Positions 54,298 to 64,000 of a stretch of 64,000 nucleotides of DNA are shown here, one piece after another. The stretch covers positions 130,744,532 to 130,808,531 of the forward strand of contig NC_055996.1 in NCBI RefSeq assembly GCF_018446385.1, in the 5' to 3' direction. Each line of letters opens with the position of its first letter. Position 1 is the stretch's first letter. Under the pieces are notes generated by a model, which made no database searches, was not told where the DNA came from, and was given only the letters and a program-made list of their open reading frames with translations. The stretch comes from Zingiber officinale (taxonomy: Eukaryota > Streptophyta > Magnoliopsida > Zingiberales > Zingiberaceae). Position numbers and translations under genes: made by a program.

Positions 54298-56734
54298 TGT
54301 TGGTTAATCCTAGGAAAACGTACCGGTTCCACTGTACAAAAATTTTTGTACAAATGTCGAACTTTTCCTTAAATAACCTATTGAGTTCTTTAGAAGTTAA
54401 ATTAGGAATCGCAGATGGAACTTAACATCATTGATTCCAAATTTAACTTATCTGTTCTTAATGGTTTAGATTTGAATCGCAAGCGGAACTTAACACTATT
54501 GATTCAAATCTACCTAGGTTATTAATTCCATAAATATTAATTTCCAAAATTGGCTTCTAGGACTGTATGGCGAGGCACATGGCCTTCTTGGATATGGGAG
54601 CAACCACCACCGCCTAGGCAAAGCCTTTTAAGGAAAGCTAATATTTATTTCCTTAAATAACTCTTGGTTAACCAAAGGAACAATCGAATCACAAGTTCGA
54701 AAAAGAAGAAAACACAAACTCGAAAAATAAATTCGAAAAACTAGATCTAATTGTCTCTTGTATTTAGAATTCTTATAAAGAAAATAACTAGTATGATGTG
54801 GAAGAAAACTACTAGTTATACCTTCTCTTTGTAAGCTAATAACCTCGAGATCTTCTGCCGTATTCCTCGCCTCGCCTTGGACGTCATGTGGGCGACGATC
54901 CTCCACGATGAACACCACCCAAAAGAGCTTCTCCTCTTCTTCTAAAATCCGGCCACCAACACCACCAAAGAGAAGAGAGCAAAAGGGAAAAGAGAGAAGA
55001 GAGGGAGGGCCGGCCACTTGATCTCCAAGCAAGAGAATAAGAATTGTATCTCATGAAGCCCCCTCACCCCTTCTTTTATATTACTTGCCCAAGGTAAATA
55101 AGGAAAAACTTTTTAGAAAAATAAAATCATCCAAGAGTTTTTCCTTTTCCCTTTTTATTTTTCCTTTTCTTTTCTCTTGATTGAATCAATCACCAATCAA
55201 TGGTTGTGATCAATCCTATTTGGTTTAGGATTAAGCTTGGCCGGCCCCTTGCTTGGGCACCAAGCAAGGTGGCCGGCCACCATATTTAGGAAAGGAATAA
55301 TAATTTTTTTATAAAATTTTACAAGAGAAAAAACTCTTATAAAATTTTACAAGCTCTCTTTCCTAGAGTTAAAAGAGGAAAGTTTTAAAAAATTAAAACC
55401 ATGTTTTAAAATTTAAAACTTTTCCTATAAAATTTCCTTTTTTAACATGATGATAGAAAATTTTAATTTTAAAACTTATCTCCCTTTTTTCCCTTAAACC
55501 ATGAGGATGGTTAAAAAAGGAAAGTTTTAAAACTTTTAAAACTCTCTATTAAACATGTGGCCAAATTCAAATAAGGAAAGTTTTTAAAATTAAAATCTCT
55601 CTTTTAAAACTTATAGTTTTCTACAAAGAGAAGATTTTAAAAATTCAAAAACAACCCTCCTTGTTTGAATATTGTGGCCGACCCCTTCATGCTTGGTCAC
55701 CAAGCAAAGGGCCGGCCCCTATAGAAGAGGATGCGGCCGGCCCTTGCTTGGTCACCAAGCATTGGACCAGCCCACTTCTTGGACACCAAGAAGAGCCTTA
55801 CATTTGGATGGACTTAAGGCTATAATGAGGCTACGACAGGGACCTAGAGGAGAAATTGATTTTGGCCTTCCAATGAGCTTGAGTATCCCGTGCTCGCTCC
55901 GAACACACAACTCAAGTTCATCGATAATAACTAATTCCACTAGAGAGTTATTACCGCACTACCGCACCAATCCCAAATTACATTATGGGCTCCATCTTAT
56001 CATGAGTGTGTTAGTCTCCCTGTGTTTAAGATTACGAATGTTCACTAATTAAGTAAGTTACTGACAACTCACTTAATTAATATCTACCTCCAAGAGTAGT
56101 ACCACTTAACTTTATTGTTATGTCAGACTAGGTCCACCTGTAGGGTTTAACATGACAATCCTTATGAGCTCCTCCTGGGGACATTCTCAACCTAGATAAC
56201 TAAGACATAATTTCCTTCTATAATCAACAATACACACTATAAGTAATATCATTTCCCAACTTATCGGGCATATTGATTTATCGAGCTAAACCTCACCCTT
56301 TGATAAGTCAAAGAAATAAATATTAAATATATGTGCTTGTTATTATATTAGGATTAAGAGCACACACTTCCATAATAACTAAGGTCTAGTTCTTTTACTA
56401 AGTCAGTACAAAAAGAACATACCTAAATGGTCCTACTCAATACACTTAAAGTATATCAGTGTAATTTATTAGTCAAGATAAACTAATACTTAATTACACT
56501 ACGACTATTCTGATAGTTTGTTCATTTCTATCTTAGTCGCGAGCAACTGTTTATAATTTATAGAGAACCGACAACATGATCTTCTGAGTGTGACACCACA
56601 CTCCATGTTGTCTACTATATAAATTAATTGAACAATTACATTTAATAAATAAATACAGATATTGATCAATGTGATTCTTTTATTTTAACAAATAAATGTT
56701 TACAAAAGCTAGGCTTTTAGTATACACTCCAACA
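54298..56734 (-). repeat. Copia-3 LTR, left (3' LTR)
   Basis: TGTTGG...CCAACA ends. Palindrome of 20 bp at 54333-54352. Minus-strand TATAAAAGAAG box near 55070-55082. Many AT-rich runs; no gene. Confidence 0.85.
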
Positions 56735-56757
56735 ATCTCCCACTTATACTAAAAGAC

Positions 56758-57542
56758 TAAGCTGCCATATCTGTTGCCTTACATCTGATTCTCATCCCCT
56801 CCACATGCCGATCAAAAGCTTTCACCGGAAGGGCCTTTGTGAAAGGATCTGTTAGGTTATCTTCTGATGCAATGTTGGCGATGACAACTTCTCCTCGCTT
56901 GACAATGTCCCGTATCAGGCGGTACTTGCGCTCTATATGTTTACTTGCCTTATGCGCTCATGGTTCCTTCGAGTTTGCAACTGCACCGCTATTATCACAA
57001 TTAATTGTGATGATCTTGGGCAAACCAGGAATCACATATAAGTCCATTAGAAAGTTCCTGAGTCATACAGCTTCTTTGGCTGCCTCAGAGGCTGCCACAT
57101 ACTCAGGTTCCATGGTTGAGTCCGAGACGCATTTCTGCTTAACACTCCTCCATGCAATGGCTCCACCTCCTAGAGTAAACACATAGCCTGATGTTGACTT
57201 ACTATTGTCCCTATCTGATTGGAAGTCCGAATCCGTGTAACCCACAGGGAGCAACTCGTCTACTTGGTAAACTAGCATATAATCTCTAGTCCTTCTCAGG
57301 TAATTCAATATATGCTTTACCGCAGTCCAATGTCCTTGTCCAGGGTTACTCTGATATCTGCTGACCATGCCCACGATAAAACAGATATCAGGTCTCATAC
57401 ACAGCATTGCATATATAAGGCTTCCTACAGCCGAAGCATAAGGGACTGCCTTCATTTCCTCCATCTCCTTTGATGTCTTCGGAGACATCTCTTTAGATAA
57501 GGCTACTCCATGCCTAAAAGGTAAGAAACCTTTCTTGGAGTT
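56758..57542 (-). pseudogene. Copia-3 RNase H domain
   Basis: Continues the reverse transcriptase frame after TAG 57543-57545. It has SAVGSLIYAMLCMRPDICF, HWTAVKHILNYLRRTRDY, GYTDSDFQSDRDNSKSTSGY and TMEPEYVAASEAAKEAV. TGA at 57063-57065 and 56958-56960 interrupt it, and the normal end is TAG at 56757-56759. The conserved Asp of YTDSD and Glu of MEPEY are present. The domain would remove genomic RNA during cDNA synthesis. Confidence 0.85.
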
Positions 57543-58739
57543 CTACATGCTAAAACGAGCAAGGACCGTATCTATATATGAAGCTTGGGATATGCACAAC
57601 ATTCTTTTCTTGCGATCCCTTATAACTTTGATCCCAAGAATGTGTGCACATTCTCCTAAATCCTTCATATCAAATTGTTTGGACAACCATACGCTTACGT
57701 CCGATAATACCTTGACATTGTTGTCAATTAACAAAATATCATCTAAGTATAGTACAAGAAATACCATCACATTTCCGTTACACTTCTTGTATACACAAGA
57801 CTCATCCGGACACTGAATAAATCTATATGACTGGATTACTTCGTTAAACCGGATGTTCCAAGATCTTGAAGCTTGCTTCAATCCGTAAATGGACCGATTA
57901 AGCTTGTACACTAGATGCTCTTTGCCTTTTTCAATGAACCCTTCTGGTTGCTTCATATGGATGTTTTCTTCAAGACTTCCGTTAAGGAAAGCAGTCTTGA
58001 CATCCATTTGCCAAATCTCATAATCCATATGAGTGGCAATGGACAAGAGTATCCAGATAGACTTAAGCATGGCTACCGACGAAAAAGTCTCCTCATAGTC
58101 GATTCCCTCTTTCTGAGTATACTCTTTCGCAACAAGCCTTGCTTTGAAGGTTTCTACCTTCCCATCTGTCCCTCTTTTCCTTTTGTAGATCCACTTGCAT
58201 CCAATGGCTTTTACACCATCAGGTGGTTCTACAAGCTCCCAGACCTTATTAGAGTACATAGACTCTATTTCAGAATTAATTGCCTTTTGCCAAGATACTG
58301 CATCTATATCTTGGAGTGCTTCATCATATGTCTGGGGATCGGGTTCATGTTTACCCGGGATCAAGTCCGAAGACTCTCCCAAAAACATGAATCTCTCAAG
58401 TTGCCTTACAACCCTCCCACTACGACGAGGCACCGTCTGTAGTTGTGTATCATGTGTGACACGTGTTGCAGTCTCTTGTGGTACTTCATCTTGTACTGTT
58501 GGTACTGAAGTAGACGTGTCCTCTCTAATTTCTTCTAGAACTATTTCACTCATGGGCTTATGGTTCATTACATAATCTTCTTCTAAAAATCGAGCATTGG
58601 TGCTAACAATGATCTTCTGATTTTTAGGATTATAAAACAAACCACCTTTCGTTCCCTGAGGATATCCCACAAACAGACAAACTTCTGTACATGATTCCAA
58701 CTTGTCAGTATCTCCCTTCAGCATATGTGCTGGACTACC
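57543..58739 (-). pseudogene. Copia-3 reverse transcriptase
   Basis: Open for 393 codons from 58724 to TAG 57543-57545, in frame with both neighbours. The N-terminal linker reads VCLFVGYPQGTKGG and GRVVRQLERFMFLGE. The reverse transcriptase core has WELVEPPDGVKAIGCKWIYK, QMDVKTAFLNGSLEE (Asp241 of this part) and LYLDDILLIDNN, a YLDD variant of YVDD, at about 326-329. A TGA at 58740-58742 separates it from integrase. All active-site Asp residues are kept. The two flanking stops look like recent nonsense changes, since copia-1 has a Gln codon at the second. Confidence 0.9.
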
Positions 58740-59414
58740 TCATATCCGGATATGATTTAGACTAGGCTTACGCCCATTCCATAATTCCATGGGAGTAGAA
58801 GGAACTATTTTAGAAGGTACCATATTCAGAATGTACACTACTGTTTCTAAAGCATATCCCCAAAATGAATTTGGTAATTCTGAATAACTCATCATCGATC
58901 TAACCATTTCTATAAGAGTCCTATTCCTTCGTTCTGCCACATAATTCTGCTGGGTTTTACCAGGTGCAGTCAATTGGGATTGAATCCCGACTTCTGATAA
59001 GTAATTCCTAAACTCTCCAAAGAGGTATTCGCCACCACGGTCAGACCGTAGTGTCTTGATACTTTTACCAAGACGTTTCTCCACATCAACCCTATATTCT
59101 TTGAACTTGTTAAAGCATTCAGACTTGCGGCGCATCAGGTAAATGTATCCGTATCTTGAATAATCATCTATAAAGGAGACGAAGTATTCATAACCATCTC
59201 TTGCCTGGATAGACATACGACCACACAAATCAGAATGAACCAGTTCTAACGCATCTTTGGCTCTATACCCCTTGGCCTTAAAAGGTCTCTTGGTCATTTT
59301 TCCTTCCAAGCAAAATTCACATGTTGGAAAGTTTTCCAACTCTAATGAACCCAAGAGTCCATCGTCTACAAGCCTTTGAATCCTACTTAAGTTAATATGT
59401 CCAAGCCTTAGATG
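58740..59414 (-). pseudogene. Copia-3 integrase
   Basis: The open part after TAG 59415-59417 begins HLRLGHIN, the histidine pair of the GAG-pre-integrase zinc site. CEFC (about 59321-59310) completes HHCC. The catalytic core has HSDLCG (first Asp), [10 protein letters not shown] (second Asp) and, 35 residues later, the Glu in VAERRNRT, giving a complete DDE triad. It ends with the NLELWNG-type motif (here [10 protein letters not shown]) and TGA 58740-58742. Integrase would join cDNA ends to the host chromosome; the residues are intact but the reading frame is closed on both sides. Confidence 0.88.
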
Positions 59415-59775
59415 CTAAAGATACATTTAGTTCATCTCTGAAGGTTCTTTTCTCTTATTAGAGTTAGAAAATGTGTTATTAATTTCCATATTTTGCTTTG
59501 TGGGAGAAATTGGATTTAAAGTGTATAAATTGCCAACCAATGCACCAGAACAGATAATCACCTTATTTCTCTTTATAACGACATTGTTACTAAAGGAAAC
59601 TGAATATCCATCCAAATACAGTTTAGAAACTAAAATTAAATTCTTTCTAAAACTGGGTACATAAATATAATTTCTTAAAATCAAATTTCTATTCCTATCA
59701 AAAGATAAGTAGACGTCTCTCACTGCAACAATCGCCACCTTAGTAGCATTGCCCATGTAGACAGTTATCTCTCCA
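59415..59775 (-). pseudogene. Copia-3 protease remnant, active site deleted
   Basis: The frame from 59756 reads MGNATKVAIVAVRDVYLSF and LRNYIYVPSFRKNLILVSKL, the region between protease and integrase. TAA at 59427-59429 and TAG at 59415-59417 interrupt it. Upstream, the gag zinc-knuckle sequence runs directly into the segment for QTRRLFDGEI, and the frame changes. Compared with copia-1, the DTGA active-site segment is missing. So no protease can be made even if the stops were read through. Confidence 0.8.
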
Positions 59776-60612
59776 TCAAATAGTCGTCGGGTTTGCTGGA
59801 ACCCCTTTATTGTTCTGGTTCCTACGAGGACAGTCCACTTTCCAATGTCCAGACTGCTTGCAGATGAAGCACTTGCCCTTCGATTTCTTCATTCCAGCTT
59901 TCTGTCCTATACTCTGAGGTTTATTCACCTTCTTTGCTGAAAAGACCTGTTTCTTCTTCTTCTTGCCTTTCGACTTAGAAGTAGAACCATTTTCAACATA
60001 GTGAATCTGAGAACTGTGACGAAATATTTCTTCTGCTGCCTGTAGTTCTGTCAGAAGTTCCGCCAACGTATACTCTCTTTTGTTCATGTTATAGTTCACG
60101 CGGAACTGCTCAAAACTTCTGGGTAGCGTTTGGAGAATTATATCGACCTGGGTTTCCCCATCAATTTCTCCTCCAAGGACTTGTATTTCATTCAGATAAG
60201 CCATCATTTTGAGGATATGATCCCTTACGGGTGTCCCCTCAGACATGGTGGCTGTCATTAACTTTCTCATTGCCTCTTGCCTAGTAGTCCGACTCTGGTG
60301 CCCAAAGAGTTCTTTGAGATTGTTCATTATATCATAAGCTGTTGGTAAATCTTGATGCTGATGTTGCAATACATTTGACATTGATGCCAAAATGTAACAC
60401 CGCGTCATCTCATCAGCTTTTACCCATTTCTTATGATACTCAATCTCCTTTGGGGTAGAGTCACCGTCAGGTTCATCAGGGCAAGCCTCAGTCAGTACAA
60501 ACTTATAGCTTTCAGCAGTAAGAACAATGTCCAGGTTTCTTTTCCAATCAATATAGTTAGGACCAGTAAGTTTGTTCTCTTTCAGTATAATGGCTAGTGG
60601 GTTGAAAGTCAT
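59776..60612 (-). CDS. gag: Copia-3 Gag, intact reading frame
   Basis: ATG at 60612 (MTFNPLAIILKENKLTGPNY) opens 278 codons to TGA 59776-59778. The UBN2-type gag core contains NYIDWKRNLDIVLTAESY, RCYILASMSNVLQHQHQD, VRDHILKMMAYLNEI and QTLPRSFEQFRVNYNMNKRE. A Lys-rich linker and one zinc knuckle, CFICKQSGHWKVDC (CX2CX4HX4C), follow at about residues 250-263. The last codons are frame-shifted by the protease deletion, so the natural C-terminus is altered. It is the only complete-looking gag in the window and could in principle assemble particles. Confidence 0.85.
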   Translation of the reverse strand: MTFNPLAIILKENKLTGPNYIDWKRNLDIVLTAESYKFVLTEACPDEPDGDSTPKEIEYHKKWVKADEMTRCYILASMSNVLQHQHQDLPTAYDIMNNLKELFGHQSRTTRQEAMRKLMTATMSEGTPVRDHILKMMAYLNEIQVLGGEIDGETQVDIILQTLPRSFEQFRVNYNMNKREYTLAELLTELQAAEEIFRHSSQIHYVENGSTSKSKGKKKKKQVFSAKKVNKPQSIGQKAGMKKSKGKCFICKQSGHWKVDCPRRNQNNKGVPANPTTI

Positions 60613-61703
60613 CCTAAGAATCACAAAAATAAACTTTGGTCAAGACTCTAAATTTAGAATAATATTGATTCCTCAAACAATACTATTTTAAATTAACCAA
60701 CACCTCAAATTACCGTGAATATTGCATGCCACGTTAGTGTGGACGTATACAAATTCATCATTTGTAAGAGGAGGGTGTGACCCATTAATTTTATTATCTT
60801 GTCATCCTAACTTTATGACAAATAAAATTAATAGTTGGTTTCACTATGGTCACACAAAATAATAGCAGTGACTCCGTTGGGGAGGATACTATTGAATGCG
60901 TCTAAGTGTATACCATTACTTGATACTAAGTCCATTAAATAGGATTGTGCCCCTTCAGTTAGAGAAGATCACACTCTCCTAAATAATTTCCTATAATCAT
61001 CCATAAAAGGAAGTTTGATCTAGTGATCCGCAACAAACTCATCCGTTGTGGAGGGAGGCACTCAGAGCCAACACGCCGGCTTGTTGCATCACTTACAAAC
61101 CAGTAATGGAGACTATGGGATTTATTAAAATCCCTCTCCCACTTAGTTATTTAAAAATGAGGATTTTTAACCTATCCTAGCATACATCACATGCATATAA
61201 ACATCACAGTAAATAAAAGCAATAAATTTGAAAATTAATTTTCCAACTATTATGGCATTTTCCATCACTGTCTTTAGTATGCTCCAACCCTAGCTGCTGC
61301 CATCTTTAGCCACCACCATCGGGTCGAGTTGTCGCATCCATCTTGCTTCTTATTCCGCTGCGCCTCTGGTGCTCCAAAAGTACCACGCCTCGCAAGAATC
61401 CGATCCGCAACAAAAATAGAATTTTACATATATCGATCCTATATTCCACAAGGTAATATACATGTATTCTAGATCGAACAAAAATAAAATTCTAAAAAAT
61501 AATACAGCTCCTGCTGTATTTTATACATACAATCATGCACACAAATAATGCCCTTGACATGTCCAAGGTCCAATCACACACAATATCAATAAGCCATAAT
61601 AGTTGGAGCCTGCAACCAAAGAGTTAGCACATCCTACTATTTTCCTGCCTAAATTATGTATGACATGTGCATAACCTATTTGAATTCTAAACACACAGAG
61701 GCA
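60613..61703 (-). other. Copia-3 untranslated leader
   Basis: About 1.1 kb from gag to the primer site, without a gene. Similar in order to the leaders of copia-1 and copia-2. Confidence 0.6.
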
Positions 61704-61722
61704 AACCCTAGCTCTGATACAA
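61704..61722 (-). other. Copia-3 primer binding site, slightly decayed
   Basis: The minus strand reads TTGTATCAGAGCTAGGG, one change from the usual TGGTATCAGAGC. It is two to three bases from the LTR at 61725. Confidence 0.75.
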
Positions 61723-61724
61723 AT

Positions 61725-64000
61725 TATTGGTTATTCCTAGGAAAACGTACCAGTTCCACTGTACAAAAATTTTTGTACAAGTGTTGAACCTTTCCTTAAA
61801 TAACCTATTGTGTTCTTTAGAAGTTAAATTAGAAATCGCAGATGGAACTTAACATCATTGATTCCAAATTTAACTTATCTGTTCTTAATGGTTTAGATTT
61901 GAATCGCAAGCGGAACTTAACACTATTGATTCAAATCTACCTAGGTTATTAATTCCATAAATATTAATTTTCAAAATTGGCTTCCAGGACTGCATGGCGA
62001 GGCACATGACCTTCTTGGATATGGGAGCAACCACCACCGCCTAGGCAAAGCCTTTTAAGGAAAGCTAATATTTATTTCCTTAAATAACTCTAGGTTAACC
62101 AAAGGAACAATCGAATCACAAGTTCGAAAAAGAAGAAAACACAAACTCGAAAAATAAATTCAAAAAACTAGATCTAATTGTCTCTTGTATTTAGAATTCT
62201 TACAAAGAAAATAACTAGTATGATGCGGAAGAAAACTACTAGTTATACCTTCTCTTTGTAAGCTAATAACCTCGAGATCTTCTGCCGTATTCCTCGCCTC
62301 GCCTTGGACGTCGTGTGGGTGACGATCCTCCAAGATGAACACCACCCAAAAGAGCTTCTCCTCTTCTTCTAAAATCCGGCCACCAACACCACCAAGGAGA
62401 AGAGAGCAAAAGGGAAAAGAGAGAAGAGAGGGAGGGTCGACCACTTGATGATCTCCGAGCAAGAGAATAAGAATTGTATCTCATGAAGCCCCCTCGCCCC
62501 TTCTTTTATATTACTTGCCCAAGGTAAATAAGGAAAAACTTTTTACAAAAATAAAATCATCCAAGAGTTTTTCCTTTTTCCTTTTTATTTTTCCTTTTCT
62601 TTCCTCTTGATTGAATCAATCACCAATCAATGGTTGTGATCAATCCTATTTGGTTTAGGATTAAGCTTGGCCGGCCCCTTGCTTGGGCACCAAGCAAGGT
62701 GGTCGGCCACCATATTTAGGAAAGGAATAATAATTTTTTTATAAAATTTTACAAGAGAAAAAACTCTTATAAAATATTACAAGCTCTCTTTCCTAGAGTT
62801 AAAAAAGGAAAGTTTTAAAAAATTAAAATCATGTTTTAAAATTTAAAACTTCTCTTATAAAATTTCCTTTTTTAACATGATGATAGAAAATTTTAATTTT
62901 AAAACTTATATCCCTTTTTTCCTGAAACCATAAGGATGTTTAAAAAAGGAAAGTTTTAAAACTTTTAAAACTCTCTATTAAAACATGTGGCCAAATTCAA
63001 ATAAGGAAAGTTTTTAAAATTAAAATCTCTCTTTTAAAACTTATAGTTTTCTACAAAGAGAAAATTTTAAAAATTCAAAAACAACCCTCCTTGTTTGAAT
63101 ATTGTGGTCGGCCCCTTCATGCTTGGTCACCAAGCAAAGGGTCGGCCCCTATAGAAGAGGATGCGACTGACCCTTGCTTGGTCACCAAGCATTGGACCGG
63201 CCCACTTCTTGGACACCAAGAAGAGCCTTACATTTGGATGGACTTAAGGCTATAATGAGGCTGCGACAGGGACCTAGAGGAGAAATTGGTTTTGTCCTTC
63301 CGATGAGCTTGAGTATCCCGTGCTCGCCCCGAACACACAACTCAAGTTCATCGATAATAACTAATTCCACTAGAGAGTTATTACCGCACTACCGCACCAA
63401 TCCCAAATTACATTATGGGCTCCATCTTATCATGAGTGTGTTAGTCTCCCTGTGTTTAAGATTACGAATGTCCACTAATTAAGTAAGTTACTGGCAACTC
63501 ACTTAATTAATATCTACCTCCAAGAGTAGTACCACTCAACTTTATTGTCATGTCGGACTAGGTCCACCTGCAAGGTTTAACATGACAATCCTTATAAGCT
63601 CCTCCTAGGGACATTCTCAACCTAGATCACTAGGACACAGTTTCCTTCTATAATCAACAATACACACTATAAGTGATATCATTTTCCAACTTATCGGGCT
63701 TATTGATTTATCGAACTAAATCTCACTCATTGATAAATTAAAGAAATAAATATCAAATATATGTGCTTGTTATTATATTAGGATTAAGAGCACACACTTC
63801 CATAATAATTGAGGTCTTTGTTCCTTTATAAAGTCAGTATAAAAGAAACGACCTCTAAATGGCCCTGCTCAATACACTCTAAGTGTACTAGTGTAATTAT
63901 ATAGTTAAGATAAACTAATACCTAATTACACTACGACCTTCCAATGGTTTGTTCCTTTCCATCTTGGTCGTGAGCTACTATTTTAAATTTATAAAGAACC
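61725..64000 (-). repeat. Copia-3 LTR, right (5' LTR), cut by window end
   Basis: Matches 54298 onward. The terminal TG has become TA (TATTGG). Palindrome at 61760-61779. Minus-strand TATA-like box near 62510. Confidence 0.83.

Larger units (their letters stand above)
54298..64000 (-). mobile_element. Copia-3: best-preserved Ty1/copia element (right LTR runs off the window)
   Basis: Left LTR 54298-56734, internal region 56735-61724, right LTR from 61725. Minus-strand order: primer site, leader, gag (60612-59776), protease-integrase, reverse transcriptase, RNase H ending at 56757, polypurine tract. The same family as copia-1 and copia-2, but the LTRs form a distinct subgroup (TGTTGGTTAATCC). 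The left flank is AGTTG; the matching right flank is outside. Confidence 0.88.

Noticed and set aside
57535-58575. Plus-strand frames of 93-175 codons opposite copia-3 reverse transcriptase (also 24142-24504)
   Set aside because: Antisense shadows of the conserved pol frame; conserved only because the pol codons are.

Overview
This is a plant nuclear window. Most of it is layered LTR retrotransposons of plant families: Ty1/copia, and Ty3/gypsy of the Athila and Tat types. It also holds one spliced host gene with GT-AG introns. The species cannot be named from sequence alone. Repeat density suggests a large genome, and a monocot is possible but unproven. No tRNA, rRNA, CRISPR or bacterial-type operon was seen.

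Layout. 1-5161: right part of a plus-strand SIRE-like copia element with gag but no pol before its 3' LTR (3692-5161). It sits in the gag of a related minus-strand element (gag 5162-5760, LTR 5826-7673). That element abuts a chromovirus-like LTR remnant (7674-10063), which abuts a Tat-type gypsy element 'A' (10064 onward). A has a broken gag-protease, an integrase tail, a tandem array, an antisense ORF and a 3' LTR. A's LTR (13305-13700 plus 42142-42663) is split by an Athila-type element (13701-42141). The Athila element has gag-protease and the ORF in the envelope position but no reverse transcriptase or integrase. It is itself split by two minus-strand copia elements with clear 5-bp target duplications: copia-1 (21097-30761, ATAAG) and copia-2 (31206-40813, AGGAA).

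42664-49943 is an AT-rich island with microsatellites, two inverted-repeat (MITE-like) elements and a tandem duplication of a neprosin-domain gene. The left copy is a truncated pseudogene (43980-44465). The right copy is an apparently intact seven-exon gene (47313-49064, 402 aa). Both positions expected to hold the neprosin catalytic glutamates are substituted in it. 49944-54297 is a second Tat-type element 'B' on the minus strand, with LTR, antisense coiled-coil ORF and about 20 copies of a 71-bp repeat. From 54298 to the window end is copia-3 (minus strand), the best-preserved coding element, yet with a deleted protease active site and six in-frame stops.

Across the window nearly every element has lost part of gag or pol, so most must have moved, if at all, with proteins from relatives. 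Two unrelated families (SIRE-like and Athila-like) carry arrays of short hairpins with palindromic arms, in LTRs and in non-coding internal DNA. Arm changes in the SIRE-like arrays are matched on the other side. This is the pattern I find least explained by standard annotation.
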